Source: Shinella lacus
Lineage (GTDB): Bacteria > Pseudomonadota > Alphaproteobacteria > Rhizobiales > Rhizobiaceae
Length of the DNA: 64,000 nt
Direction of reading: 5' to 3'
NCBI RefSeq assembly: GCF_010994755.1
Contig: NZ_WHSB02000015.1
Span: forward strand, 1-64,000
The position numbers were made by a program, and so were the translations under genes. The notes beneath the pieces are model-generated. The model did not search any database, was not told the DNA's origin, and worked only from the letters and a program-made list of their open reading frames with translations. Positions 8,863-17,609 of this stretch are shown here, one piece after another; within the stretch, counting starts at the first letter, position 1; each line of letters opens with the position of its first letter.

Positions 8863-10866
8863 TCACGCCTCTTCCGCGATGCGCGGCCGGCCGCTTGCCG
8901 TGGCGGTAAAACGCGCCTCGACGAGCTTGCGACTGCCCTCCACTTCCGGCGCATCGATCTCCTCGCCGAGCGTCACCACCGGCTCGTCCGCGCCATTGGC
9001 CCGGGCAGCATGCAGCGCCGCCGTCATCGCCCGTTCCTTGGCGAGCGAGAAGGCGGCGGCCTCGTCGATGAGGCGCACGCTTTCGCCCGCACCATTGACG
9101 ATGAAGATGCCCTCGTCCGGCATGGTCACGAAGACCGTCACGACGGTGCGCACCTGGCCGACGACCGCGCCGACGGCATTCGCCACGCCGGCGTCCGCCG
9201 GAATGGAGGACTGGGCGCCGAGCATCTCGGCGATATCGGGATAATAGACGGGCGCGGAGGCGCCGAGGCCGACGAGCGGCCGGTCGAGCGCGATGCGGAA
9301 TTTCACGATGCCGGGGGCGCGATGCAGCGCACGGTCGATGGAGATGGAATTGGCCGGATCGATCGCCGCCCCGTCATCGGCAAGGCAGGCGGAGAGAATG
9401 ACATCCGCCGACTGGCGGGTGAGCCGATCGACCAGCAGGCGCGCCAGAACCTCCGGGCTTTCGGCGATCGGCCGGCCGGTGCCGTCCTTGCTGCGCGCGG
9501 CAAGCTCCAGGCCGAGGCGGGCAGCCGCGGCATCCCACTGGCCCTGGCCGCCGAGCACATGCATGGCATCCGACGGCGTGATGCCGCACAGATGCACGAG
9601 GCCGCGGGCAACCAGCCGGTCGAGCGTCGCCTTTTGCAGCGTGGTGACGAGCAGCCCGTCGAGCGGCAGCGGCACGGCACCGATCTTTTCGTAAAGCGCC
9701 TGTTCCTGCGGCTGGAGGCCGCTTGCCAGCCGCTCCGGCACGCCGGTGCGCACGGCAAAGCGCCCGTCATGGCGACCCATATGCGGCGTCCGGAGCTGGC
9801 GCTCCAGCACGGGGATGATGGCATCCGGATGCAGCGCGGAGGCGAGGCTCAAGGGCAGGAAGCGGCGCGGGCCGAGATCGATCTTCGCCTTCAGCCCGCG
9901 ATCATTGATGCGCACCTCCGAATCGCCGCCGAGCCCGAAGGTGCGCATGGCCACCGCCTCGACCATGGTGCGGTAGCCGCCGACGACGGCGCCCTCCGCA
10001 TCAAGCTTCGGCCGCCCCTTGTCGAGCACCGCCACGTCCGTCGTCGTGCCGCCGATATCGGAGACGACGGCGTCGTCCAGCCCCGTCAGGTGCCGCGCGC
10101 CGACCAGGCTTGCGGCGGGGCCGGAGAGGATCGTCTCGATCGGGCGAAGCCGTGCCTCGGCCGCCGAGATCAGCGCGCCGTCGCCGCGCACCACCATCAT
10201 CGGCACATGGATGCCGCGGCGTTCCAGATAATCCTCGCAGGCGCCGATCAGCCGGTCGATCATCGAGACGAGGCGGGCATTGAGCAGGGTCGTCAGCGCG
10301 CGACGCGGGCCGCCGAGCTTGGAGGAGAGTTCGTGGCTGCAGGTGACGGGCAGGTGCGACACGGCGCGGATGCGGTCGCGCACCCGCACCTCATGCGCCG
10401 GGTTGCGCACGGCGAAATAGCCGGCGACAGCGAAGGAGGAGACATTTTGCGACAGGTCCGGCAGGGCTTCGTCCAGCGCCGTCATGTCGAGCGGCGTCTC
10501 GTTGCCGTGCACATTGTGGCCGCCGGGCAGGAACAGAACCGGATCGTTGCCGAGCGCATCGGCAAGCCCGTCGCGTTTCAGGTCCTGTGGGCCGAAGCCG
10601 ATCATCACCAGGCCGGCGCGGCCGCCCTGGCCTTCGACCAGCGCATTGGTGGCGAGCGTCGTGGACAGCGAGACGAGGCCGATGGCGGAAACCGGGGCCT
10701 TCGCCTCGGCCAGCACCGCTTCCACCGCACTGGCAATGCCAACCGAAAGGTCGTGGCGCGTGGTGAGCGCCTTGGCGCGGGCAATGACGCCCCTTGTTTC
10801 ACTGTAGAGCACGGCATCGGTATAGGTGCCGCCGGTATCGATGCCGAGTAACAACTGGTCTGCCAC
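8863..10866 (-). CDS. hydantoinase/oxoprolinase family protein (HyuA-like)
   Basis: Protein of 667 residues. The N-terminus LLGIDTGGTYTDAVLY and the internal DIGGTTTDVAVLD are the two phosphate-binding motifs of the actin-like ATPase fold of the HyuA family, which hydrolyses N-methylhydantoins or 5-oxoproline with ATP. The start is a GTG at 10866 (VADQLLLGID) with GGAAG about 8 bases upstream; a longer frame upstream overlaps the divergent gene. The usual HyuB partner subunit is not adjacent, so the substrate cannot be inferred. Single-subunit relatives of this size are common in rhizobia. Confidence 0.8.
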   Translation of the reverse strand: MADQLLLGIDTGGTYTDAVLYSETRGVIARAKALTTRHDLSVGIASAVEAVLAEAKAPVSAIGLVSLSTTLATNALVEGQGGRAGLVMIGFGPQDLKRDGLADALGNDPVLFLPGGHNVHGNETPLDMTALDEALPDLSQNVSSFAVAGYFAVRNPAHEVRVRDRIRAVSHLPVTCSHELSSKLGGPRRALTTLLNARLVSMIDRLIGACEDYLERRGIHVPMMVVRGDGALISAAEARLRPIETILSGPAASLVGARHLTGLDDAVVSDIGGTTTDVAVLDKGRPKLDAEGAVVGGYRTMVEAVAMRTFGLGGDSEVRINDRGLKAKIDLGPRRFLPLSLASALHPDAIIPVLERQLRTPHMGRHDGRFAVRTGVPERLASGLQPQEQALYEKIGAVPLPLDGLLVTTLQKATLDRLVARGLVHLCGITPSDAMHVLGGQGQWDAAAARLGLELAARSKDGTGRPIAESPEVLARLLVDRLTRQSADVILSACLADDGAAIDPANSISIDRALHRAPGIVKFRIALDRPLVGLGASAPVYYPDIAEMLGAQSSIPADAGVANAVGAVVGQVRTVVTVFVTMPDEGIFIVNGAGESVRLIDEAAAFSLAKERAMTAALHAARANGADEPVVTLGEEIDAPEVEGSRKLVEARFTATASGRPRIAEEA

Positions 10867-10989
10867 GAGAATTCTTCCGGACTTCCTGCCAGGCCTTTTC
10901 AAAGCGGCCTGGAATGGTGTTATTGCATGTCCGAACCAATTGCCACCATTCCACCGGCGACATGCGGTGAAAGAACGGGGAGCTTGCCA

Positions 10990-11541
10990 GTGATCGATTT
11001 CTCCACCCGAAAGCCGCTTGCCGCGGCGCTTCTTCTCGGTGCGGCGCTTCTTGCCGGCAGCCTGCCGGCGCTCGCCCAGGAAGAGGACGAAGAGCAGTAC
11101 GAGGCGCAGATCCCGGCCGTTTCGATCTACAAGGCGATGCTGGATGCCAACAAGCAGACGGGCTGGGTGCAGTTCCGCAACTTCGCCGACCAGCAGCTGA
11201 TCTATTTCACGGCCTTGCAGACCATGCATTGCCGGCTCTCGGAAATCCGCTATTCGATCAATTCCGAGACGCTCGACCAGCGCTTTCCGCTCGCCAAATG
11301 CGATCCGGAGCTTCCCTTCAACCTGCCGTCGGATGACAGCCAGAACTGGCTCTATCTCGGCCTGAAGCCGGGCGAGGCGCAGACGATCGCCGTGCAGGCC
11401 GTCTGGGACGACGGCAGCGGCAGCGAGATCGTCGTCTACCAGCCCTGCAAGAACCCGGACGCGACCTGCGCCTCGATCAAGACGATCAAGAAGGGGAAGA
11501 AGCGGGCCGACGAGCCGTCACCCGCAACGCCAGTCCGTTAG
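10990..11541 (+). CDS. small secreted protein of unknown function
   Basis: Protein of 183 residues from a GTG start at 10990 with GGGGAG 7 bases upstream. The first 29 residues form a clear Sec signal peptide (KPLAAALLLGAALLAGSLPALA) with cleavage before QEEDEE. The mature part has five cysteines, an acidic N-terminus and a basic tail (KKGKKRADE). I do not recognise a named domain; it resembles conserved hypothetical periplasmic proteins of the Rhizobiaceae. It is divergent from the hydantoinase gene and its 3' end overlaps the convergent P450 gene by 56 bases. Confidence 0.7.
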   Translation: MIDFSTRKPLAAALLLGAALLAGSLPALAQEEDEEQYEAQIPAVSIYKAMLDANKQTGWVQFRNFADQQLIYFTALQTMHCRLSEIRYSINSETLDQRFPLAKCDPELPFNLPSDDSQNWLYLGLKPGEAQTIAVQAVWDDGSGSEIVVYQPCKNPDATCASIKTIKKGKKRADEPSPATPVR

Positions 11542-12895
11542 AAGGCTGCGTCGTCAGGCGCTGCACCGGCCAGGGCTTCGTGTCCTCCGTCATGTCGAAG
11601 CGGAAACGGTGCATCAGCACGCCGAGCGCGATGATCGCCTCCTGCATGGCGAAGGTCGCGCCGATGCAGATGCGCGGGCCGGCGCCGAAGGGCAGGTACT
11701 GGAAACGGTGGATGCTGTCCCGGTTCTCCGGCAGGAACCGTTCCGGCATGAAGGCGCGCGGCTTCTGCCAGAGCAGCGAATGGCGGTGCAACGTCCAGGG
11801 CATGACGAGGATCGTGACGTCCTTGGGGATCTCGACCCGCTCGCCCTTCGGGCTCGTCCAGACGTCGTCGGAAATCGCCTCGCGGTTGATCGAGGGCGCC
11901 GGCGGATAGAGCCGCATCGCCTCCTCGAAGGCGGCGCGCGTCCAGGGCATCAGCTCCAGCCATTCCACCGGATCGGAACCCGTCGCCAGCACCTGGTCGA
12001 TCTCCGCTTCCATGGCGTCCCGCACATGCGGGCTGTTGGAAACGCAATAGAGCGTCCAGGCGAGCGCACGCGCCGTCGTCTCATGGCCCGCGCCGATGAA
12101 GGTGAGGATATTGTCCTCGATCTCCTCCATGCTGAGCCCGTCCGGCCCCGCGGCGCGCAACAATAGGGTCAGGAAATCGTTCGGCGCATTGTCCGCACCG
12201 CTCTCCATGCGCTTCTGCCGCATCTCCATCGTATCGCGCACGATGCGCCGGAATTTGCCAAGCACTTTTGCGCCGCCGATCCGCGTGATCCGCGGCACCC
12301 AGGCGGGTGCGCGCAAAAGGTCCATCGGATCGACGCGGCCCATGGAGTGCAGGAGATCGTCCACGTCGTCGGCGAAGTTGTTGGAGGAGGTGACGATCTC
12401 GCCGGAAAACAGCGTCTCGGAGAGGATGGCGAAGGCGAGCTCCGTCATGTCGTTGCCGATATCGAAGACCGTGCCGTCGGCGCCTTCGTATTTTTCGGCG
12501 TATTTCTCCGACTGCGCCAGCATCTGGCTGGCAAAACCCTTGGCATGGCGCGGCGTGAAGATCGGCGCGACCGCCTTGCGCGACCGCCGCCACACAGCGC
12601 CCTCGGCCGTCAGCAGGCCGTCGCGCAGGATCGGGCGCAGCACGAGCTGGCGCACTACCGCCATCTTGTAGTTCTGCGCATTGTCGACGAGCAGGTATTT
12701 GATGAGGCCGGGATCGTTGACGATCAGCGTCTTCTCGCCGAAGAAACTCGTCATGATCCAGGGCAGCGTATAGGAGGGCTCGCCCCAGAGTTCCAGCGGA
12801 TTGCGGAACACGGTGCGGATGATCTCGAGCTTCGACGGCGGCACCGTGCGCGGAATGGGCGCCGGCGGTTCGAACGGCTCGGGACGCATGTCCAT
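11486..12895 (-). CDS. cytochrome P450
   Basis: Heme monooxygenase of 469 residues. Motifs are the I-helix GAGHETT (oxygen activation), the ExxR pair EEAMR (325-328 region), the PERF-like MPERFLPEN and the heme-binding FGAGPRICIG with cysteine ligand at 410. The overall pattern is closer to the eukaryotic-like CYP4/CYP102 group than to typical soluble bacterial P450s. The ATG at 12895 has GGAGG 6 bases upstream. No ferredoxin or reductase gene lies next to it, so the electron donor and substrate are unknown. Confidence 0.92.
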   Translation of the reverse strand: MDMRPEPFEPPAPIPRTVPPSKLEIIRTVFRNPLELWGEPSYTLPWIMTSFFGEKTLIVNDPGLIKYLLVDNAQNYKMAVVRQLVLRPILRDGLLTAEGAVWRRSRKAVAPIFTPRHAKGFASQMLAQSEKYAEKYEGADGTVFDIGNDMTELAFAILSETLFSGEIVTSSNNFADDVDDLLHSMGRVDPMDLLRAPAWVPRITRIGGAKVLGKFRRIVRDTMEMRQKRMESGADNAPNDFLTLLLRAAGPDGLSMEEIEDNILTFIGAGHETTARALAWTLYCVSNSPHVRDAMEAEIDQVLATGSDPVEWLELMPWTRAAFEEAMRLYPPAPSINREAISDDVWTSPKGERVEIPKDVTILVMPWTLHRHSLLWQKPRAFMPERFLPENRDSIHRFQYLPFGAGPRICIGATFAMQEAIIALGVLMHRFRFDMTEDTKPWPVQRLTTQPSNGLALRVTARRPASSPS

Positions 12896-12951
12896 GATCT
12901 GCCTCCTTGGGCTCGGCTCGTGCACAGACTGGGCCGACAGGTAGGCGAAAG

Positions 12952-13899
12952 TTAGAGCAGCGAGCGCAGCTCCGCCAGCTTGTCGTTGATCAGCCAGCCG
13001 TAGTAGTTCTCTTCCGGCCAGGTCGCCTCGCCTGAGGCGCGGCGGGCGGCGAAGGTGGCGGCGCGGGCATCCGGGTTGCCGATATTGTAGAGCGTCGCCG
13101 TCAGGCCCGGGTTCTTCGAGATGTCGACGCCGGCGATCTTTTTATACGCGTCGATCGAGCGGCGGATCGAGGCGGCCATGTAGGCAAGCGAGATGTCCGG
13201 ATCCATGATGGCCTTGTAGACGCCGGCCGCGTCCGCCTCGTCGAGCCGCTCGTAGCCGGAAATGCGCGCGACGTCGTCGGTCAGGGTCAGCGCCGTCAGA
13301 GGGTTGATCTGGCCGAGGCCAAAAGTCTGGCCGGCATAGAAGGGCTGGAAGAACACCGCGCTGAAGCGGTTGTTCGGGAAGGACGTTCCGCCGACCGTGC
13401 GGCCCTTGAAGCTCCGGTTCCACACCGTTTCACGGCAGGTCCAGAGCGAATAGGAGCCCTTCTTGTCCGCGCATTTCGAGAATTCGGGGCGATCGACGAA
13501 ATCCGCGACGGATTCGCCGTCATAGGCGAAGCGGAAAGAGCCGGTATAGGACGCCGCCTTCACATAATAGCTCTGCAGCCGGTCATAGGCGTCGACATTG
13601 TAGGTGTGCTCGCCGACGATGGCACCGACCATGTGGATGGGGTCGATGCCATATTTGCCGGCCACCGACTTGATTTTGCCGGTAAGCTCGCCGTCATTGG
13701 CGAGAAGATCGCGCACCTTCTCGTATTTCGCGTCGAAGGAGGTTTTTCCCGCCTTGGTGCGGCGCACGGAGGCGCCCGGAATGTTCGGCTGCTCGGCATT
13801 GCGGTTGCCGGACGGCACCACGTCGATCGCCAGCGCCACGGTCTGGCTCTGGACAAAAAGGGCGGCTGCAAGGGCAAGCACAGGGATGAGCTGTCGCAC
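12952..13899 (-). CDS. DUF1402 family secreted protein, lytic transglycosylase-like
   Basis: Protein of 315 residues from GTG at 13899, with a signal peptide (LIPVLALAAALFVQSQTVALA). It belongs to the DUF1402 family. Three blocks in order look like a lysozyme-fold transglycosylase: IVGEHTYNVD (candidate catalytic Glu), FGLGQINPLTAL (like GLMQI) and TLYNIGNPDAR (like AYNAG). Peptidoglycan cleavage is therefore an inference, not established for this family as far as I know. It lies 56 bases upstream of the P450 gene in the same direction. Confidence 0.75.
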   Translation of the reverse strand: MRQLIPVLALAAALFVQSQTVALAIDVVPSGNRNAEQPNIPGASVRRTKAGKTSFDAKYEKVRDLLANDGELTGKIKSVAGKYGIDPIHMVGAIVGEHTYNVDAYDRLQSYYVKAASYTGSFRFAYDGESVADFVDRPEFSKCADKKGSYSLWTCRETVWNRSFKGRTVGGTSFPNNRFSAVFFQPFYAGQTFGLGQINPLTALTLTDDVARISGYERLDEADAAGVYKAIMDPDISLAYMAASIRRSIDAYKKIAGVDISKNPGLTATLYNIGNPDARAATFAARRASGEATWPEENYYGWLINDKLAELRSLL

Positions 13900-14032
13900 G
13901 GTTCCGGTTCCCGTCTGATCACAATATCGGCGAATGGCGCGAGACCGATGCAACGCAATGATGTCGGAATGATGCCAAGGCGTGGCAATGACCTAGGCCG
14001 CGACACCGTTGCTGTCGAGGCCCCTTCCCGTC

Positions 14033-14074
14033 AAAAATCCGGCACCGGCGGCGGCATCTGCCGCCACCGGTGCC
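14033..14074 (-). terminator. Rho-independent terminator of hslU
   Basis: Read on the minus strand, GGCACCGG...CCGGTGCC with inner GGCGGC/GCCGCC forms a long stem and is followed by GGATTTTTG. It lies just beyond the hslU stop at 14081. Confidence 0.8.
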
Positions 14075-14080
14075 GAAACG

Positions 14081-15391
14081 TCACAGAATGTAGCGCGAGA
14101 GGTCCGTATTGGCCGCCAGCGCGCCGACATGCTTGCGCACATATTCCGCGTCGATGACGAGGTTGTTGCCCGGCTTGTCCGGCGCCTCGAAGGAGATCTC
14201 GTCGAGCACCCGCTCCATCACCGTCTGGAGACGGCGGGCACCGATATTCTCGACGCTGGAATTGAGCTGCACGGCGACGTCGGCGAGCGCATCGAGCGCG
14301 TCCTCGGTGAAGTCCAGCGTGACGCCTTCCGTCTCCATCAGCGCCTTGTACTGGCGGATGAGGCTTGCCTCCGTCTCCGTCAGGATACGGCGGAAGTCCT
14401 CCTTCGTCAGCGCCTTGAGCTCGACGCGGATCGGCAGGCGGCCCTGGAGTTCCGGCAGAAGGTCCGAGGGCTTCGAGACATGGAAGGCGCCCGACGCGAT
14501 GAAGAGGATATGGTCCGTCTTCACCGGCCCGTACTTGGTGGCGACCGTCGTGCCTTCGACGAGCGGCAGCAGGTCGCGTTGCACGCCCTCGCGGGACACG
14601 CCGGCGCCCATGCCGCCGTCACGCGCGGCGATCTTGTCGATCTCGTCGATGAAGACGATGCCGTCGTTTTCGGCCGAGCGGATCGCCTCGCGCTGGATCT
14701 GCTCGTTGTCGAGCAGCTTGTCGGATTCGTCGTCGACCAGGATCTTGTAGCTATCCTTGACCGTGGTCTTCACCTTCTTGGTGCGGCCGCCCATCGCCTT
14801 GCCGAACATTTCGGAGAGGTTCAGCACGCCGATATTGGCGCCCGGCATGCCGGGGATCTCGAAACCGCCGGGCATGCCGCCCGTGCTATCTGCAACGTCG
14901 ACCTCGATTTCCTTGTCGTCCAGCTCGTTGTTGCGCAGCTTCTTGCGAAAGCTATCGCGCGTTGCCGGCGAAGCGGTGGCGCCGACCAGCGCGTCGAGCA
15001 CCCGTTCCTCGGCATTCATATGGGCTTTGGCCGTCACCTCGGCGCGCTTCTTCTCGCGCACCAGGCCGATGCCGACCTCGACGAGGTCGCGGACGATCTG
15101 CTCGACATCGCGGCCGACATAGCCGACCTCGGTGAACTTGGTGGCCTCGACCTTGACGAAGGGCGCGCCGGCGAGCTTCGCCAGGCGCCTCGAAATCTCG
15201 GTCTTGCCGACGCCGGTCGGGCCGATCATCAGGATGTTCTTCGGCATCACCTCGTCGCGCAGGTCCGGCTCAAGCTGGTGGCGGCGCCAGCGGTTCCTGA
15301 GCGCGATGGCGACGGCGCGCTTGGCGTCGTGCTGGCCGATGATGTAGCGGTCGAGTTCGGAGACGATCTCGCGGGGGGAAAAGTTGGTCAT
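14081..15391 (-). CDS. hslU: ATP-dependent protease ATPase subunit HslU
   Basis: AAA+ unfoldase of 436 residues that feeds substrates to HslV. Walker A is GPTGVGKTE (57-65), Walker B is [12 protein letters not shown], and the sensor/arginine-finger region [11 protein letters not shown] is present. The C-terminus ends LSRYIL, the tail that docks into HslV and activates it. The ATG at 15391 overlaps the stop of the acetyltransferase gene (ATGA), so translation is probably coupled. Last gene of the hslV-GNAT-hslU operon. Confidence 0.97.
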   Translation of the reverse strand: MTNFSPREIVSELDRYIIGQHDAKRAVAIALRNRWRRHQLEPDLRDEVMPKNILMIGPTGVGKTEISRRLAKLAGAPFVKVEATKFTEVGYVGRDVEQIVRDLVEVGIGLVREKKRAEVTAKAHMNAEERVLDALVGATASPATRDSFRKKLRNNELDDKEIEVDVADSTGGMPGGFEIPGMPGANIGVLNLSEMFGKAMGGRTKKVKTTVKDSYKILVDDESDKLLDNEQIQREAIRSAENDGIVFIDEIDKIAARDGGMGAGVSREGVQRDLLPLVEGTTVATKYGPVKTDHILFIASGAFHVSKPSDLLPELQGRLPIRVELKALTKEDFRRILTETEASLIRQYKALMETEGVTLDFTEDALDALADVAVQLNSSVENIGARRLQTVMERVLDEISFEAPDKPGNNLVIDAEYVRKHVGALAANTDLSRYIL

Positions 15392-15930
15392 GGTATCTCG
15401 TTCGCTTTCGGGTCGAATTGCATGATCAGCGCCTCGGCGCCGGTGCGGCCTTCCAGTTGCGGAACCGGCCGGAAGCCGGCCTTGGCATAGGCACGAACCG
15501 CGCGCGCATTGGCGGGATCGGGGTCGATGATGATGGTCTCGTGGCCGAGCCCACGCAGATAGGCGACGAAGGCGGTGAGCGCCGCAGAGCCGATGCCCTG
15601 CGAAAGCTTGTCCGCGTGGCCGATCGACAGATCGACGCCGACGGCCTCCTGCGGCAGCTCCAGGAGCCAGGGATTGTCCTTCGTCCATTCCTCGTTCTGG
15701 TGGTGGCCGAGAAACCAGACTTGAATATAGCCGACCGGCTCCCCGTCGAGCGTGATGATGAAGGGACGCGTCGTGTCCCTGCCCTCCACCATCTCGCGGA
15801 TGAAGCCGATTTCCTCGTCGGGATCGCCCCACCATTCTCGCACATGCGGCTCGTTCAGCCACGCGAGAAGCAGCGGGTAATGCTTCTCTCCCACGGGAGA
15901 AAAGCCGATCCGGGCGGGATCAAGCGGCAT
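15388..15930 (-). CDS. GNAT N-acetyltransferase, AAC(6')-related
   Basis: Protein of 180 residues with the GNAT fold, closest in pattern to aminoglycoside 6'-N-acetyltransferase-like enzymes ([32 protein letters not shown] as the acetyl-CoA binding motif [19 protein letters not shown]). Its ATG at 15930 lies inside the end of hslV (11-base overlap, GGAG 7 bases upstream) and its TGA overlaps the hslU ATG. Such complete embedding in the protease operon is recalled for other Rhizobiaceae. The substrate is unknown; drug resistance should not be assumed from similarity. Confidence 0.85.
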   Translation of the reverse strand: MPLDPARIGFSPVGEKHYPLLLAWLNEPHVREWWGDPDEEIGFIREMVEGRDTTRPFIITLDGEPVGYIQVWFLGHHQNEEWTKDNPWLLELPQEAVGVDLSIGHADKLSQGIGSAALTAFVAYLRGLGHETIIIDPDPANARAVRAYAKAGFRPVPQLEGRTGAEALIMQFDPKANEIP

Positions 15931-16477
15931 CCAGCGTCTCCACCACGACATTGTGGTTGGTATAGACGCAGATGTCGCCGGCAATCTGCATGGCGCGGCG
16001 CGCAATGTCTTCGGCCGACCTGTCCGTGTCCATCAGCGCGCGGGCGGCGGCATAGGCATAGTTGCCGCCGGAGCCGATCGCCATGGTGCCGTGTTCGGGC
16101 TCCAGCACATCGCCGTTGCCGGTGAGCGCCAGGGTCACAGACTTGTCGGCGACCAGCATCATGGCTTCCAGACGGCGCAGGTAGCGGTCGGTCCGCCAGT
16201 CCTTGGCAAGCTCGACGGCCGCGCGCATCAACTGGTCGGGGTACTGTTCGAGCTTGGCCTCGAGCCGCTCGAGCAGCGTGAAGGCGTCGGCGGTGGCGCC
16301 GGCAAATCCGGCGATCACGTCGCCCTTGGCAAGGCGACGCACCTTGCGCGCATTGCCCTTCATCACCGTCTGGCCAAGGCTCACCTGGCCATCACCCGCC
16401 ATGACCACCTTGCCGTCCTTGCGGACGGTGATGATCGTCGTGGCGTGCATGGAAGCGTAAGGATTGTGTTCACTCAT
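15920..16477 (-). CDS. hslV: ATP-dependent protease peptidase subunit HslV
   Basis: Proteasome-beta-type peptidase of 185 residues. The catalytic threonine is expected at Thr13 in [14 protein letters not shown], aligned with Thr after Met in E. coli HslV, so a 12-residue N-terminal extension must be removed. [45 protein letters not shown] and GDICVYTNH are family hallmarks. The start ATG at 16477 could be shorter (ATG at 16450 just before HATT), which would still leave residues before the threonine. First gene of hslV-GNAT-hslU. Confidence 0.96.
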   Translation of the reverse strand: MSEHNPYASMHATTIITVRKDGKVVMAGDGQVSLGQTVMKGNARKVRRLAKGDVIAGFAGATADAFTLLERLEAKLEQYPDQLMRAAVELAKDWRTDRYLRRLEAMMLVADKSVTLALTGNGDVLEPEHGTMAIGSGGNYAYAAARALMDTDRSAEDIARRAMQIAGDICVYTNHNVVVETLDAA

Positions 16478-16646
16478 CGATAGACCTTTGGATAGACCTG
16501 CAAAGGCCCGGCATCCCGGGCGTGTCGCCGCCAGCGAGGCGGCCTCGTTGTCCTCTATGTAAGCGGCGTTTGCGCAATTGCAAACGTGGCGCCGCGTCGG
16601 TTTGCGCCGCGCCGCCGATCAGGGATTGTACGGCTCAAAAAAGGCC

Positions 16647-16675
16647 TTGATTTCTCTCCACGATGCGTGGGTTAT
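16647..16675 (+). promoter_or_regulatory. candidate promoter of the 42-codon gene
   Basis: TTGATT at 16647-16652 and GGTTAT at 16670-16675 are 17 bases apart and lie 30 bases before the start codon at 16705. The match to the alphaproteobacterial housekeeping consensus is moderate. Confidence 0.35.
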
Positions 16676-16704
16676 GGTCTCCCATCAACTGGAGGAAAAC
16701 GGCA

Positions 16705-16833
16705 ATGGCCAAAGGTCAGGTCCGCAGCAACAAGGAAACCCGAAAACCCAAGAAGGACAAGGCCGTCGAAAAGGCCGCGCCGACGCTGGGTTCGCAGGTC
16801 AAGAACAGCGAAAGCTCGACAAAAAAGAAGTGA
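16705..16833 (+). CDS. small lysine-rich protein, 42 residues
   Basis: The frame starts at ATG 16705 with GGAGG 9 bases upstream and ends TGA 16831-16833. It encodes a 42-residue, very basic peptide (starts MAKGQVRSNKETRKPKKDK, ends in KKK) without hydrophobic segments, so it is probably disordered and may contact nucleic acid or ribosomes. A hairpin with a T-rich tail follows. Similar short basic proteins are annotated as hypothetical in rhizobial genomes at this locus. The strong ribosome binding site and terminator are the reasons for calling it. Confidence 0.7.
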   Translation: MAKGQVRSNKETRKPKKDKAVEKAAPTLGSQVKNSESSTKKK

Positions 16834-16838
16834 ATGGT

Positions 16839-16864
16839 GCCGGCGAAAGCCGGCTTCGTTCTTT
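16839..16864 (+). terminator. terminator-like hairpin after the 42-codon gene
   Basis: GCCGGC (839-844) and GCCGGC (849-854 of the 16 kb block) form a 6-bp stem with a GAAA loop, followed by TTCGTTCTTT. Confidence 0.55.
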
Positions 16865-16990
16865 CAGGGCCTCTACTCACTGCCGGGCAACCGGCAGAGC
16901 GCTTTTGGCCTGCCTCCCGAAAGCCTCAGCAGACTGGCGTTTTATGAAGAGCCCTGTTAAGGAGCGGCGGTAAAATTACCGGAGACTGCA

Positions 16991-17584
16991 ATGAGCCGCA
17001 CCGCCAGCGTTTCGCGCAAGACGAACGAGACCTCCGTATCGGTCGCCGTCAACATCGACGGCACCGGCGCATCGACCATTTCGACGGGCGTCGGCTTCTT
17101 CGATCATATGCTGGACCAGCTGTCGCGCCATTCGCTGATCGACATGGAGATCAAGACCGAGGGCGACCTGCATGTCGACGATCACCACACCGTGGAAGAC
17201 ACCGGCATCGCCATCGGCCAGGCCATCGCCAAGGCACTCGGCGACCGTCGTGGCATCACGCGCTACGCCTCGCTGGATCTCGCCATGGACGAGACGATGA
17301 CGCGCGCAGCGGTGGATGTTTCCGGCCGCCCCTTCCTCGTCTGGAACGTCGCTTTCTCCGCGCCGAAGATCGGCACCTTCGACACCGAGCTGGTGCGCGA
17401 GTTCTTCAACGCGCTCGCCCAGCATGCCGGCATCACACTGCATATCCAGAACATCTATGGCGCCAACAACCATCATATCTCGGAGACGTGCTTCAAAGCC
17501 GTCGCGCGTGTGCTGCGCACCGCGACCGAGATCGATCCCCGCCAGGCGGGCCGCGTTCCCTCGACGAAGGGTTCGCTGGCCTAA
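16991..17584 (+). CDS. hisB: imidazoleglycerol-phosphate dehydratase
   Basis: Monofunctional HisB of 197 residues, sixth step of histidine synthesis (IGP to imidazole acetol phosphate). The manganese-binding histidine motifs DHHTVEDTG and NNHHISE are intact. GGAG stands 6 bases before the ATG. It lacks the N-terminal phosphatase domain of the enterobacterial bifunctional enzyme, as expected for alphaproteobacteria. It starts the hisB-DUF2628-hisH-hisA-hisF-hisE-coaA cluster. Confidence 0.97.
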   Translation: MSRTASVSRKTNETSVSVAVNIDGTGASTISTGVGFFDHMLDQLSRHSLIDMEIKTEGDLHVDDHHTVEDTGIAIGQAIAKALGDRRGITRYASLDLAMDETMTRAAVDVSGRPFLVWNVAFSAPKIGTFDTELVREFFNALAQHAGITLHIQNIYGANNHHISETCFKAVARVLRTATEIDPRQAGRVPSTKGSLA

Positions 17585-17609
17585 CCACGGCTTATCTGGA
17601 GGCCTGTCG

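Noticed and set aside
9010-10851. 613-codon frame antisense to the hydantoinase gene
   Set aside because: Shadow of a GC-rich gene; histidine/arginine-rich without motif.
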